64,000 bases of DNA from Brevibacterium zhoupengii (GTDB taxonomy: Bacteria; Actinomycetota; Actinomycetes; Actinomycetales; Brevibacteriaceae), in contig NZ_CP088298.1 of assembly GCF_021117425.1 (NCBI RefSeq), positions 1,860,001-1,924,000 on the forward strand. Direction: 5' to 3'. Positions 20,065 through 28,470 of this stretch are shown one piece after another (position 1 is the stretch's first letter; every line of letters starts with the position of its first letter). A program made the translations under genes and the position numbers. The notes under the pieces were generated by a model. It did not search any database and was not told where the DNA came from. It saw nothing but the letters and a program-made list of their open reading frames with translations.

Positions 20065-21483
20065 GTGAACACTGAATTTGAATCCACTGCAGATCGAGTC
20101 GTCATCATCGGCGGTGGCCCGGGCGGATACGAAGCCGCACTGGTTGCCGCACAATTGGGCGCGGACGTGATGCTCATCGAGCGCAACCGCTGCGGTGGGG
20201 CCGCCGTCCTCACCGACGTCGTCCCCTCAAAGTCACTCATCGCCACAGCGGAGATGATGGAGGAGATCGCCCGGTCCGAGAGTCTGGGCATCCGCATCTA
20301 CGACAGCGAGGGCGATGACGGCGACACGGTCATCGCAGACCTCAAGGCCGTCAACAAGCGCATCCTGTCCCTGGCCGACGCGCAGGCCAACGACATCTAC
20401 GAAGCCTTGGTCCGGGCCGGCGTCAAGGTGATTCAGGGCACCGCGACCCTGGCCGATCGTGACCACGTCGCTGTCGTCGAAGAAGGCGGTACCGAATACA
20501 CGCTCGAAGCCTCGACGATCCTGCTGTCGGTGGGTTCCCACCCCCGTGAACTCGATTCGGCGAAGCCGGATGGAGTACGAATTCTCACCTGGACCCAGCT
20601 CTACGACCTCGATGAGCTGCCGGAGCACCTCATTGTCGTCGGTTCCGGTGTCACCGGTGCCGAATTCGCGTCGGCCTACCGTGCGTTGGGAACGAAGGTC
20701 ACCCTGGTCTCCTCTCGTGAGAAGGTGCTGCCTGGTCAGGACGAGGACGCTGCCGACGTGCTGGAATACGTCTTCCGCAATAAGGGCATGAACGTTCTGT
20801 CTCGGTCGCGAGCCGACTCGGTCAAGCGCACAGGCGACGGTGTCGAGGTGACACTGTCTGATGGGCGACGAGTGGAAGGCTCACACTGCCTGATGGCGGT
20901 CGGTTCGATCCCGAACACCGAGGGCCTGGGGCTGAACACCGCCAAGGTCAAGGTCAGCGAGTCCGGGCATATCAAGGTCGACGGCGTCTCGCGCACGTCC
21001 CGCTCCGGGGTCTACGCGGCAGGAGACTGCACCGGCGTGCTTCCGCTGGCATCTGTCGCGGCGATGCAGGGCCGGATTGCGATGTTCCATGCCCTCGGCG
21101 ATGCCGTGCAGCCGCTGAAGATTCGCCACGTCGCATCAAACGTGTTCACCGCACCCGAGATCGCGACCGTCGGCTTCACCCAGTCCGACTACCGCGAGAA
21201 CTCGACTGACATCGACACGGTGATGCTGCCTCTGGACACGAATCCCCGTGCGAAGATGCTGGGCATCAAGGACGGGTTCGTCAAGCTCTTCGCCCGCCGA
21301 GGTTCGGGTTCGATTCTCGGTGGAGTCGTCGTCGGTCCTCGTGCCAGTGAGCTCATTCTTCCGATCACCATGGCTGTGGAGAACCGTCTGACAGTCGATC
21401 AGCTTTCAGCCTCGTTCGTCGTCTACCCGTCCGTGAGCGGGTCCCTGACCGAGGCCTCACGCCAGCTGCACCGTCACCTGTAG
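20065..21483 (+). CDS. lpdA: LpdA-like NAD(P)H-quinone dehydrogenase (no redox disulfide)
   Basis: A 472-residue FAD-dependent pyridine nucleotide-disulfide reductase family protein. The FAD site is VVIIGGGPGGYEAALVA, the NAD(P) site is LIVVGSGVTGAEFA and the C-terminal dimerisation domain is present. The usual CxxxxC active site is replaced by GGAAVLTDVVPSK (A47 and V52 at the two cysteine positions). This resembles M. tuberculosis LpdA (Rv3303c), an NAD(P)H:quinone reductase and not a lipoamide dehydrogenase. The start is GTG at 20065 with GAGAG upstream. Menaquinone or small quinones are the likely acceptors. Confidence 0.85.
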   Translation: MNTEFESTADRVVIIGGGPGGYEAALVAAQLGADVMLIERNRCGGAAVLTDVVPSKSLIATAEMMEEIARSESLGIRIYDSEGDDGDTVIADLKAVNKRILSLADAQANDIYEALVRAGVKVIQGTATLADRDHVAVVEEGGTEYTLEASTILLSVGSHPRELDSAKPDGVRILTWTQLYDLDELPEHLIVVGSGVTGAEFASAYRALGTKVTLVSSREKVLPGQDEDAADVLEYVFRNKGMNVLSRSRADSVKRTGDGVEVTLSDGRRVEGSHCLMAVGSIPNTEGLGLNTAKVKVSESGHIKVDGVSRTSRSGVYAAGDCTGVLPLASVAAMQGRIAMFHALGDAVQPLKIRHVASNVFTAPEIATVGFTQSDYRENSTDIDTVMLPLDTNPRAKMLGIKDGFVKLFARRGSGSILGGVVVGPRASELILPITMAVENRLTVDQLSASFVVYPSVSGSLTEASRQLHRHL

Positions 21484-21602
21484 AAAGATTTCTCTCTCCG
21501 AACTGTCGATATCGGAGTGCCTCAACCGTCAGTATGGTGTCAGGTGCCTTCGCCTGACGTGCTCAGCTCCCGTTGACGCACATTCGAGGTAAGGAGAGAG
21601 AA

Positions 21603-21944
21603 ATGAAGTACGTACTTCTGCTCATGGGAAATGCCGCCGATGCCGAATGCGGTACCGATGAGGGGCCCGACCCCAGCGAGTTCATGGCCTTCGACGAGGA
21701 GATCAACGCGGCGGGAATCGTTGTCGGCGGATTCGCCCTCGAAGGCCCCGAGACCGGGGTGCGCGTGAGCACCCAGGACGCAGAGACGGTGGTGACCTCG
21801 GGTCCTTTCGCCGAAAGCGGGGAATTCGTCGGCGGCAGCTACGTCATCGAGGTCGCCGACATCGATGAGGCGATTGCCTGGGCAGAGAAGAGCCCAGGGT
21901 CCTCCCTCGGCCACATCGAAATACGGCCACTCGCAGACTACTGA
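21603..21944 (+). CDS. YciI/DGPF-domain protein
   Basis: A 113-residue protein of the YciI-like/DGPF superfamily: MKYVLLLMGNAA at the start, GGFALEGPETGVRV in the middle and SGPFAESGEFVGGSYVIEV containing the characteristic GPF-type core. It is probably a small dimeric ferredoxin-like fold, possibly with hydrolase or ligand-binding activity. A good AAGGAGAGAG lies before the ATG at 21603. Its stop overlaps the next start, coupling it to the ECF-type sigma factor. DGPF genes are characteristically co-encoded with ECF42 sigma factors. Confidence 0.85.
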   Translation: MKYVLLLMGNAADAECGTDEGPDPSEFMAFDEEINAAGIVVGGFALEGPETGVRVSTQDAETVVTSGPFAESGEFVGGSYVIEVADIDEAIAWAEKSPGSSLGHIEIRPLADY

Positions 21945-23233
21945 TGGCTTCGGCAGATCGCGCCGAACCCTCGGCGGTCGCCCAGGTCCTCCACACCAGC
22001 GGTGTCGAGGATCGCGGGCGGCTGCTGGCAGGTCTGGCCACACGTTTTCACGATCTCGACTTGGCCGAGGACGCTCTGCAAGAGGCCATGGTGCGGGCTC
22101 TGGAGACATGGACCCGACGAGGTGTGCCGCGGAATCCGCAGGCATGGCTGATGACGGCTGCGAAGAATCGAGCACTCGACATCATCCGATCCGATGCGGT
22201 GAAGGCGCGCCGACTTGCCGCACTCAGAATCGAATCCGAGATCGACGAAGGCGATCATCGTGCCCACCCGGCCGACCTCGACGAGGAGCTGAGCACGGCG
22301 AACATCCCCGACGAGAGGCTGGGCCTGTTCTTCACCTGCTCGCATCCGACGTTGAAGGAACGCGAGAAGATCGCCCTCATCCTGCGTTTCCTGGCCGGTC
22401 TGAGCACCGCCGAGGTGGCCGCGGTGTTCCTCGTGGACACGACGACGATGCAGCAGCGGATCGTGAGGGCCAAGAAGCGCATCACCACTACCGGAATTCC
22501 CTTCGGCAGGCCCACAGCGGACCACCTGCATGAGCGCCTGCCCGGAGTGCTGCGCGTCGTCTATCTCATCTTCACCCAAGGCTATGTACCGACGACCGGC
22601 ACTGCACACAGTCGAACCGATCTGCAGCAAGAGGCAATCACACTGGCGAGACTGCTCGTGAGGCTGCTGCCGCAGGAGACCGAGGCCAGGGGCCTGCTCT
22701 CACTCCTGCTGCTCACCGGTTCACGAGCCGGGGCGCGGACTGACCAGGCCGGACTACCTGTGCCACTGGCCGAGCAGGATCGTGGGCTGTGGGATTCGCG
22801 GCTCATCGCTGAGGGCCTGAGCCTAGCTCAGACTGCTGCAGGTGAGCCGGAAGCAGGGCCCTACACCGTGCAGGCAACGATTGCGGCGCTCCATGCCGAG
22901 GCCGTCACCTATTCGGAGACCGACTGGAACCAGATTCTCGTCCTCTACGGCATCCTCTCCAGACTGGAACCCGGCCCCGTGGTGGCGCTGAATCGAGCGG
23001 TGGCCGTGGGCAAGGCGAACGGACCGGAGGACGGGCTCAACGCGCTCGAGGAACTGGCAGCGGATCCGGGACTGGCCGACTACCGGCCTTTCCACATCGC
23101 ACATGCCCTCACTCTGAGAGAGGCAGGCAAGCCCGAGCAGGCAGAGCACGCCTTCAGGATGGCACTGACCTGCCCGGGAAACGATGCCGAGTCGGACTAC
23201 ATCGAGGATCAGATCAGGGGTCTGCTCGCCTGA
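21944..23233 (+). CDS. ECF42-type RNA polymerase sigma factor with long C-terminal domain
   Basis: A 429-residue protein with sigma region 2 near residues 30-85 (DLDLAEDALQEAMVRALETW) and region 4 near 130-180 (STAEVAAVFLVDTTTMQQRI). A ~230-residue C-terminal domain of helical, TPR-like repeats (from about 200, including LNRAVAVGKANGPEDGL) completes it. This architecture and the coupled DGPF gene are those of the ECF42 group, in which no anti-sigma factor is encoded and the C-terminal extension is needed for activity. The start overlaps the DGPF stop. It converges on the carboxylase gene with 7 bp between stops. Confidence 0.88.
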   Translation: MASADRAEPSAVAQVLHTSGVEDRGRLLAGLATRFHDLDLAEDALQEAMVRALETWTRRGVPRNPQAWLMTAAKNRALDIIRSDAVKARRLAALRIESEIDEGDHRAHPADLDEELSTANIPDERLGLFFTCSHPTLKEREKIALILRFLAGLSTAEVAAVFLVDTTTMQQRIVRAKKRITTTGIPFGRPTADHLHERLPGVLRVVYLIFTQGYVPTTGTAHSRTDLQQEAITLARLLVRLLPQETEARGLLSLLLLTGSRAGARTDQAGLPVPLAEQDRGLWDSRLIAEGLSLAQTAAGEPEAGPYTVQATIAALHAEAVTYSETDWNQILVLYGILSRLEPGPVVALNRAVAVGKANGPEDGLNALEELAADPGLADYRPFHIAHALTLREAGKPEQAEHAFRMALTCPGNDAESDYIEDQIRGLLA

Positions 23234-23240
23234 GACGCTC

Positions 23241-25049
23241 TCAGGCGGCGAAACGGATAATCGGCTCGCCCGACCTCACCGAGACTCCGGTGTCGACAAG
23301 CACCTCGGAGATGGTGCCGGAATGACCGGCCTTGAGCGGCTGCTCCATCTTCATCGCTTCGATGACGGCCAGAGTATCGCCTGCCTCGACGGTGTCACCG
23401 GCTGCGACGGACACGGAAACGATCGTGCCCTGCATGGGCGCATTGAGTGAGTTCGAATCGTCGGCCAGCTGCGCTCCCTTGCGGCTGAGGCTGCGTTTGC
23501 GGCGCGGGACACTCGGGCTGGGGACATGTCCGAGGTCGGAGATGACGTCCTTGGGAACTGAGACGGTCATCCGTCGCCCATCGACTTCGACCACAACGCT
23601 GAAACTGTCGGTTGCTGTACTCATCTGTTCTCCTAGTTGTGGGTCGGCGAGTGGATTGACGAATGCAGTCTCGAGCCAATTGGTCCAGACCTCGAAGTCT
23701 TGGGCGAAGGCCTTGTCTGCGACGAGGACGCGGTGCAGAGGGAGCAGAGTGGACACTCCCTCGATGCGGTACTCGTCCAATGCCCGTCGTGCCCGCGCCA
23801 ATGCCTGGTTCCTGTCGGCTCCAGTGATGATGAGCTTTGCCAGCATCGGATCGAAGTCCGTGCCGACGACGCTGCCTTCTCCGATGCCTGAGTCCAAGCG
23901 CACGCCCGGCCCGGCCGGAGCTCGGTGGTTCTTCACCGTGCCGGTGGCGGGGAAGTACGTCGTGGGGTCCTCGGCATTGATCCGGAACTGGATCGAGTGC
24001 CCACGGACCTGGGGGAATGACTCGGGCAGGTGCTCACCCGAGGCGATGCGCAGCTGCCAAGCGACGAGGTCAACACCTGTGACCTCCTCGGTCACAGTGT
24101 GCTCGACCTGGATCCGTGCGTTGGCTTCCATGAAGATGATCGTGCCGTCGGTGCCGAGCAGGAACTCGCACGTAGCTGCCCCCACATAGCCGACATGGGC
24201 GAGCACGCGGATGGAAGCCTCGGTGACGAGACTTTCCTGGTCGGCGTCGAGGAATGGAGCCGGGGCCTCTTCGACGATCTTCTGGTTGCGGCGCTGCAGA
24301 GTGCAGTCGCGAGTCGAGAGGACCTGCACATTGCCATGGGCATCGGCCAGGCACTGGGTTTCGATGTGGCGTGGGCGCACGATCTGCTTCTCGATGAGGC
24401 ATTCTCCGCGGCCGAAGGCACCGAGCGCCTCACGCGTGGCTGCGGTGTAGGCGGTTTCGAGGTCCGCAGCAGTGGCACAGGCACGGAAACCGCGCCCGCC
24501 GCCGCCATGGACGGCCTTGATGACGATCGGATAACCGATCCGCTGCGCTACCTCGGCGGCCTCTGCCAGATCTACAACGGCACCGTCGGAGCCGGGTGCG
24601 ACGGGAGCAGAGACGGCCTCTGCGACCTCGCGAGCACCGGACTTGTCGCCGAGGAGTTCGATCGCCGCCGGGGGAGGGCCGATCCACGTCAGACCGGCGT
24701 CGATGACAGCCTGAGCGAACAGTGCATTCTCGGCCAGATAGCCGTAGCCGGGGTGGATCGCATCGGCGCCAGAGCGTTTGGCCAGGGCAAGGATCTTCTC
24801 GATGTCGAGATAGGTCTCCCCGGGACCGGCCCCGTCGAGCAGCCAGGCATCGTCAGCCAGATGCACGAAGTCAGCGTCCGAGTCTGCACGGGTGTACACG
24901 GCGATGGCCTTGACACCGAGGTCATGAGCGGCCCGGATGATGCGCAGAGCAATCTCACCGCGATTGGCGATGAGAACGCGGCGCACTGCAGCAGTGGGGA
25001 CATCGGTGTGCAGCTGTGCGGTCGACTGTTCGGGGAGAACTGTGGTCAT
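23241..25049 (-). CDS. accA3: Biotin-dependent acyl-CoA carboxylase alpha subunit
   Basis: A 602-residue fusion of biotin carboxylase and biotin carboxyl carrier domains. It carboxylates biotin using ATP and bicarbonate for acetyl-/propionyl-CoA carboxylase, feeding fatty acid and methylmalonyl-CoA synthesis. The biotin carboxylase part starts RRVLIANRGEIALRIIRAA with the ATP-grasp glycine loop AVHGGGGRGFRA. The C-terminal biotinyl domain has EAMKMEQPL with the biotinylated lysine. The ATG at 25049 follows AAAGGAG; an in-frame start at 25070 is less likely. No beta (carboxyltransferase) subunit is nearby, so it probably serves several carboxylases as actinobacterial AccA3 does. The symbol is by analogy. 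Confidence 0.93.
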   Translation of the reverse strand: MTTVLPEQSTAQLHTDVPTAAVRRVLIANRGEIALRIIRAAHDLGVKAIAVYTRADSDADFVHLADDAWLLDGAGPGETYLDIEKILALAKRSGADAIHPGYGYLAENALFAQAVIDAGLTWIGPPPAAIELLGDKSGAREVAEAVSAPVAPGSDGAVVDLAEAAEVAQRIGYPIVIKAVHGGGGRGFRACATAADLETAYTAATREALGAFGRGECLIEKQIVRPRHIETQCLADAHGNVQVLSTRDCTLQRRNQKIVEEAPAPFLDADQESLVTEASIRVLAHVGYVGAATCEFLLGTDGTIIFMEANARIQVEHTVTEEVTGVDLVAWQLRIASGEHLPESFPQVRGHSIQFRINAEDPTTYFPATGTVKNHRAPAGPGVRLDSGIGEGSVVGTDFDPMLAKLIITGADRNQALARARRALDEYRIEGVSTLLPLHRVLVADKAFAQDFEVWTNWLETAFVNPLADPQLGEQMSTATDSFSVVVEVDGRRMTVSVPKDVISDLGHVPSPSVPRRKRSLSRKGAQLADDSNSLNAPMQGTIVSVSVAAGDTVEAGDTLAVIEAMKMEQPLKAGHSGTISEVLVDTGVSVRSGEPIIRFAA

Positions 25050-25109
25050 GACGCTCCTTTGTACGATCACAGAACAATTTAGAGATCGACACCAAGCGTT
25101 TGTAGGACA

Positions 25110-25138
25110 CAGATAAAAAGTTCGGCCGAAAACTTCAA
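25110..25138 (-). promoter_or_regulatory. Candidate promoter with palindromic spacer
   Basis: On the minus strand TTGAAG (25133-25138) and TATCTG (25110-25115) are separated by 17 bp, upstream of the carboxylase gene starting at 25049. The spacer contains the perfect palindrome TTCGGCCGAA (25121-25130), a plausible operator. Confidence 0.45.
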
Positions 25139-25172
25139 TGACATCGGGCGTGTCCGTCTGCCCTCAGCGATT

Positions 25173-25841
25173 CTACTCTCGCGGAGACCAGAGATCGGGC
25201 CAGAACAGGCCCGCGTCGCGGACCAAATCACGGACTGCTGGGAGGCTGAGACCGAGCACGGTGAGATGGTCACCGGCAAGACTCTTGACAAAGGCCCCGC
25301 CGTAGCCGTCGATGGTCAGTGCGCCGGCCACATGGAAAGGCTCCTCGGTGGCGATGTAGGCGTCGAGTTCCTCCGGAGTGGGTTCGCCGATGAGCACCGA
25401 AGTCGTCGACCGTTTCGAGCGGAGGTCATCGAGCTCAAAGGCGGCCGCCGAGGTGCCGGTGCGCCTGAGCACAGCAACGGTGTGTCCCGTGTGCAGAGCA
25501 GTCCAGGCTCCCGCGATGTCGGCCCACACCTCACGCGTGCGCTGAGCAGTTCCGGGTTTGCCGATTGCCTGGCCATCATGTTCGAGCAGTGAATCCCCGG
25601 CGATGATCACCGCGGTATCGGCTGTGGCCAGCTGGTCAGGCGAAGTGGCGAGCACACGGTCGACGACGGCTCGTGCCTTGGCCTCGGACAGCGTCGTGGT
25701 GAGATCTGCGACCGTGCCGACGAATGCGGCTTCGAGGGCGGGCTCGTCGACCTCGGAGACGATGACGATCGGGTCGATTCCCGATGCGGTGAGGATCTGG
25801 CGACGAGACGGTGACTGCGAGGCCAGAATGACAGGGATCAC
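25173..25841 (-). CDS. maf: Maf-family nucleoside triphosphate pyrophosphatase
   Basis: A 222-residue Maf protein that hydrolyses non-canonical or pyrimidine nucleoside triphosphates (house-cleaning). Motifs: SQSPSRRQILTASGI at the N-terminus, SEVDEP, and IIAGDSLLEHDGQAIGKP, then GAFVKSLAGDHLTVLGL. Length fits the family. The start overlaps the stop of the SGNH-like gene by 4 bp (ATGA), so it is translated with it. In many actinobacteria maf sits beside the propionyl-CoA carboxylase genes, consistent with the neighbouring accA3. Confidence 0.92.
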   Translation of the reverse strand: MIPVILASQSPSRRQILTASGIDPIVIVSEVDEPALEAAFVGTVADLTTTLSEAKARAVVDRVLATSPDQLATADTAVIIAGDSLLEHDGQAIGKPGTAQRTREVWADIAGAWTALHTGHTVAVLRRTGTSAAAFELDDLRSKRSTTSVLIGEPTPEELDAYIATEEPFHVAGALTIDGYGGAFVKSLAGDHLTVLGLSLPAVRDLVRDAGLFWPDLWSPRE

Positions 25842-26863
25842 GAAGCATCCTCGGAAGCGAGGGCCCGATCGAAACCTGGATCAGAATCTGCGACGACTCT
25901 CGCCGGTACCGCAGGCCCGTCTGCGGGTGCGGCGAGCTCTGCCTCAGGTGCAGTCTCCGGCTCAGTCTGAGTTTCTGTCTCCGGCGTGGGCCGGCGTGCG
26001 CCTTCGCCCTTCTCTGGGATGTCGAGACTGCGGTCGACGTCGATGGGAGCCTCGATGCGATCAGCGATCGCAGCGAGAACGGTCGAGGACAGCTGGGCGT
26101 ATCCCAAAGTGCTGGGGAAGCGTCCGGACTCGTTGAGCAGCGATCTCCGTGTGGTCCCGCTCAGCGAACCGGTGGCTCGCAGCGGGGTGGCGCGGGCTGA
26201 GAGCGCGGCCAGCCATTGTGAGCCGGCAAGCACACGCGAGGTTCGCCGCAGCGAGGTCTTGAGGGGATCGCGCAGACCGGGAAGACCGCCGAGGTTGGGA
26301 CACACCAGAACGAAGACGGTGTACCTGCCCTCTCTCTGCAGTCGATTGATCGCCTGAGTGAGCACGGGGATGCCGATGGTGCCGTGGATCGGGTGGATGA
26401 TGTCGCCGGTGCCGATGGAGATGATCGCGAATCGACGCTGCGCGGTCCAAGACTCAGAGAGCTGACGTGAGAGCCAGGCGGAACGCAGGATCTCATCGAC
26501 TTGGCGCGGCAGGTCCTCAGACAGGGCCGATGGTCGTGCTGTCGATTGGACCCGGACAGTCGTCCCGAGGATGCGGCCCAGGCCCCGGGCGATGAGGTTC
26601 GGGGGAGCCAGCGCCGGGTCATCGACATCGATTCCGCAGAGCCAGGAATCGCCGATGATCGCCAACGCGGCGGAATCTTCGTCATCGTAGTTGCGTGGGG
26701 GAGCGACCGCCTCGGCGAAGGTGGAATAGGTGCGCTGTGCGTCTTCGTCGAACGCTCTGCGGAGCGAACCCGCCTGACGACGGAGGAGACCGACGGCCGA
26801 TGCTCCGACACCCACGGCCGTGCCTGTCATGGTGGCCAGAGTGTATAACATGCGTTTTCCCAC
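25838..26863 (-). CDS. SGNH/GDSL-like protein lacking the usual C-terminal His
   Basis: About 341 residues. A hydrophobic N-terminal stretch (about 8-28) probably acts as signal or anchor, so the body is likely outside the membrane. Block I GDSW with the candidate nucleophile S73 (IIGDSWLCG) and block III-like ISIGTGDI are visible. The expected DxxH near the C-terminus is replaced by ESGRFPSTLGYAQ, where no histidine is found. A Pro/Glu-rich tail follows. The GTG at 26863 is preferred, with AAAGGAGG seven bases upstream; upstream ATGs lack a site. It is coupled to maf. Confidence 0.72.
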   Translation of the reverse strand: MGKRMLYTLATMTGTAVGVGASAVGLLRRQAGSLRRAFDEDAQRTYSTFAEAVAPPRNYDDEDSAALAIIGDSWLCGIDVDDPALAPPNLIARGLGRILGTTVRVQSTARPSALSEDLPRQVDEILRSAWLSRQLSESWTAQRRFAIISIGTGDIIHPIHGTIGIPVLTQAINRLQREGRYTVFVLVCPNLGGLPGLRDPLKTSLRRTSRVLAGSQWLAALSARATPLRATGSLSGTTRRSLLNESGRFPSTLGYAQLSSTVLAAIADRIEAPIDVDRSLDIPEKGEGARRPTPETETQTEPETAPEAELAAPADGPAVPARVVADSDPGFDRALASEDAS

Positions 26864-26909
26864 GAAATTCCCTCCTTTAACCGTCATCATTGCACTTCCC
26901 ACAAGCTCC

Positions 26910-26924
26910 CAACAACTATTGTTG
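26910..26924. promoter_or_regulatory. Inverted repeat over a leaderless -10 element
   Basis: CAACAACTATTGTTG is a perfect 6-3-6 inverted repeat. It overlaps TATTGT (26917-26922), which sits 6 nt before the ATG at 26929 and fits a leaderless -10. A repressor bound here would cover the promoter of the AI-2E family gene and lies 47 bp from the divergent SGNH-like start. Confidence 0.45.
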
Positions 26925-26928
26925 AGTT

Positions 26929-28284
26929 ATGTCTGACAATGAGAAGAAGCAATCCCCGAATCGGATCCGTGGGGCCTGGCACGCGTTCCGCAAGGGTCGA
27001 GACAACGGACGATCTCAGCCAACCGAGCAGGCTTCGCGTGTGCAGGACATCAGCGCAGAGGAGATCGCTCACAGCCGAATCGAAGCCGAAGCGGTTCCAT
27101 ATGTGGCTCCGGGGCTCAAGCTCGCTGCAGCATGGTCCTGGCGTTCACTTGTCGTGCTCATCGCTATCGGAGTCGCGTTCTGGCTGCTGGCGAAGATCTC
27201 CAGTGTCGTCTTGCCGGTGCTCATCGCCCTCCTGCTCACCGCGCTCCTGGCACCGTTCACCAATTGGATGGTGAGGAAGGGGTTGCCCCGAGTTGCAGCC
27301 GCACTCATCGCCTTCATCGGTTTCATCGTCGTCGTCTCCGGACTCTTCACCCTGGTCGGCCAGCAGATCTACTCAGGTATGCCGGACCTCGTCGATCAGG
27401 TCATCACCGGGTTCTCCGGAATCAGCAATTGGTTGGCCAGCAGACCCTTCGGTCTCGATGCTTCGACGGTCTCGAGCTATATTGACGACTCGCTTGATGC
27501 GGCGACGAGCTTCTTCCAGAACAACAGCTCCCAGCTGCTCGGCGGCGCGTGGCAGGCGACGTCATCGGTCGGCACATTCCTCACCGGTGCCGCCGTGTGC
27601 CTTTTCGCGACGTTCTTCTTCCTCTATGACGGAGAGAAGATCTTCCGTTGGGTGATGCGTCTGCTGCCGCTGCCGGCGCAGCCCGTTGCCACCGGAGCTT
27701 CGGAGCGGGGCTGGACCACACTCGTCCAGTACGTGCGTGTCCAGGTCCTCGTGGCCGGAGTCGACGCCATCGGCATCGGCATCGGTGCGGCGTTCTTGGG
27801 GATTCCGCTGGTCATTCCGATGACGGTGCTCGTGTTCCTGGCCTCGTTCGTCCCCGTCGTCGGTGCGATCGCCTCGGGCGTCGTGGCCGTGCTGGTCGCG
27901 CTGGTCTCAAGCGGACCGGTCAGCGCCCTCATCATGCTGGCCGTGGTCCTCGCCGTACAGCAGATCGAAAGCCAGATCCTGCAGCCGTTCCTCATGGGCA
28001 AAGCCGTGTCCGTCCACCCGTTGGCAGTCATCCTTGCAGTGACCGCCGGTGGCTTCCTGTTCGGAATCGTCGGTGCACTGTTCGCGGTTCCTCTGGTCGC
28101 CGTCCTCAATACGGTCGTGACGTACATCGTCCGGGCGAAGAAACCGGAGAACCCAGACGGCGAAGGAGACGAGGCCGCAGTCGTGTTGGAACGGGCCAAG
28201 GACAAGCTCAATACCGCCATCCACGACGCTGCAGAGGAGACATCCGCGAACGAAACTCCCAATGGGGCCAGCCGGCGCGAATGA
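26929..28284 (+). CDS. AI-2E family transporter (PerM-like)
   Basis: A 451-residue polytopic membrane protein of the AI-2E exporter/PerM family, with about eight transmembrane helices. Two or three lie near residues 68-150, and the rest lie in the 200-400 region with the family-typical LGIPLVIPMTVLVFLASFVPVVG. Substrates vary in the family (autoinducer-2, Na+/Li+, unknown), so the substrate is not assigned. The cytoplasmic N-terminal 60 and C-terminal 50 residues are charged. The ATG at 26929 has no ribosome site but a -10-like element just upstream. Confidence 0.9.
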   Translation: MSDNEKKQSPNRIRGAWHAFRKGRDNGRSQPTEQASRVQDISAEEIAHSRIEAEAVPYVAPGLKLAAAWSWRSLVVLIAIGVAFWLLAKISSVVLPVLIALLLTALLAPFTNWMVRKGLPRVAAALIAFIGFIVVVSGLFTLVGQQIYSGMPDLVDQVITGFSGISNWLASRPFGLDASTVSSYIDDSLDAATSFFQNNSSQLLGGAWQATSSVGTFLTGAAVCLFATFFFLYDGEKIFRWVMRLLPLPAQPVATGASERGWTTLVQYVRVQVLVAGVDAIGIGIGAAFLGIPLVIPMTVLVFLASFVPVVGAIASGVVAVLVALVSSGPVSALIMLAVVLAVQQIESQILQPFLMGKAVSVHPLAVILAVTAGGFLFGIVGALFAVPLVAVLNTVVTYIVRAKKPENPDGEGDEAAVVLERAKDKLNTAIHDAAEETSANETPNGASRRE

Positions 28285-28391
28285 TCGGATCGGCGAGCGC
28301 TGACCGCGGCTGCGTGCGGTCGGACTCGGCTGGCTGGCCAGTGAGGGTGCAGGGCCAGCAGAATTGCACGGTGAGTGCAGAAGCAGAGTGA

Positions 28392-28434
28392 ATAGAGAAG
28401 TGGGCGGGTGATCATCACCCGCCCACTTCTCTAT
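28392..28434. terminator. 43-bp palindrome, bidirectional terminator candidate
   Basis: Perfect 21-bp arms (28392-28412 and 28414-28434) around a single C, between the convergent AI-2E transporter and greA. The stem is GC-rich and no U tract follows on either strand, which is common for actinobacterial terminators. Confidence 0.75.
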
Positions 28435-28470
28435 GCTGCTCTCGGCTGCGCCCCGATCGAGGCAGTTCGA

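Noticed and set aside
24030..25082. 350-codon frame antisense to the carboxylase gene
   Set aside because: Opposite to clear biotin carboxylase sequence.
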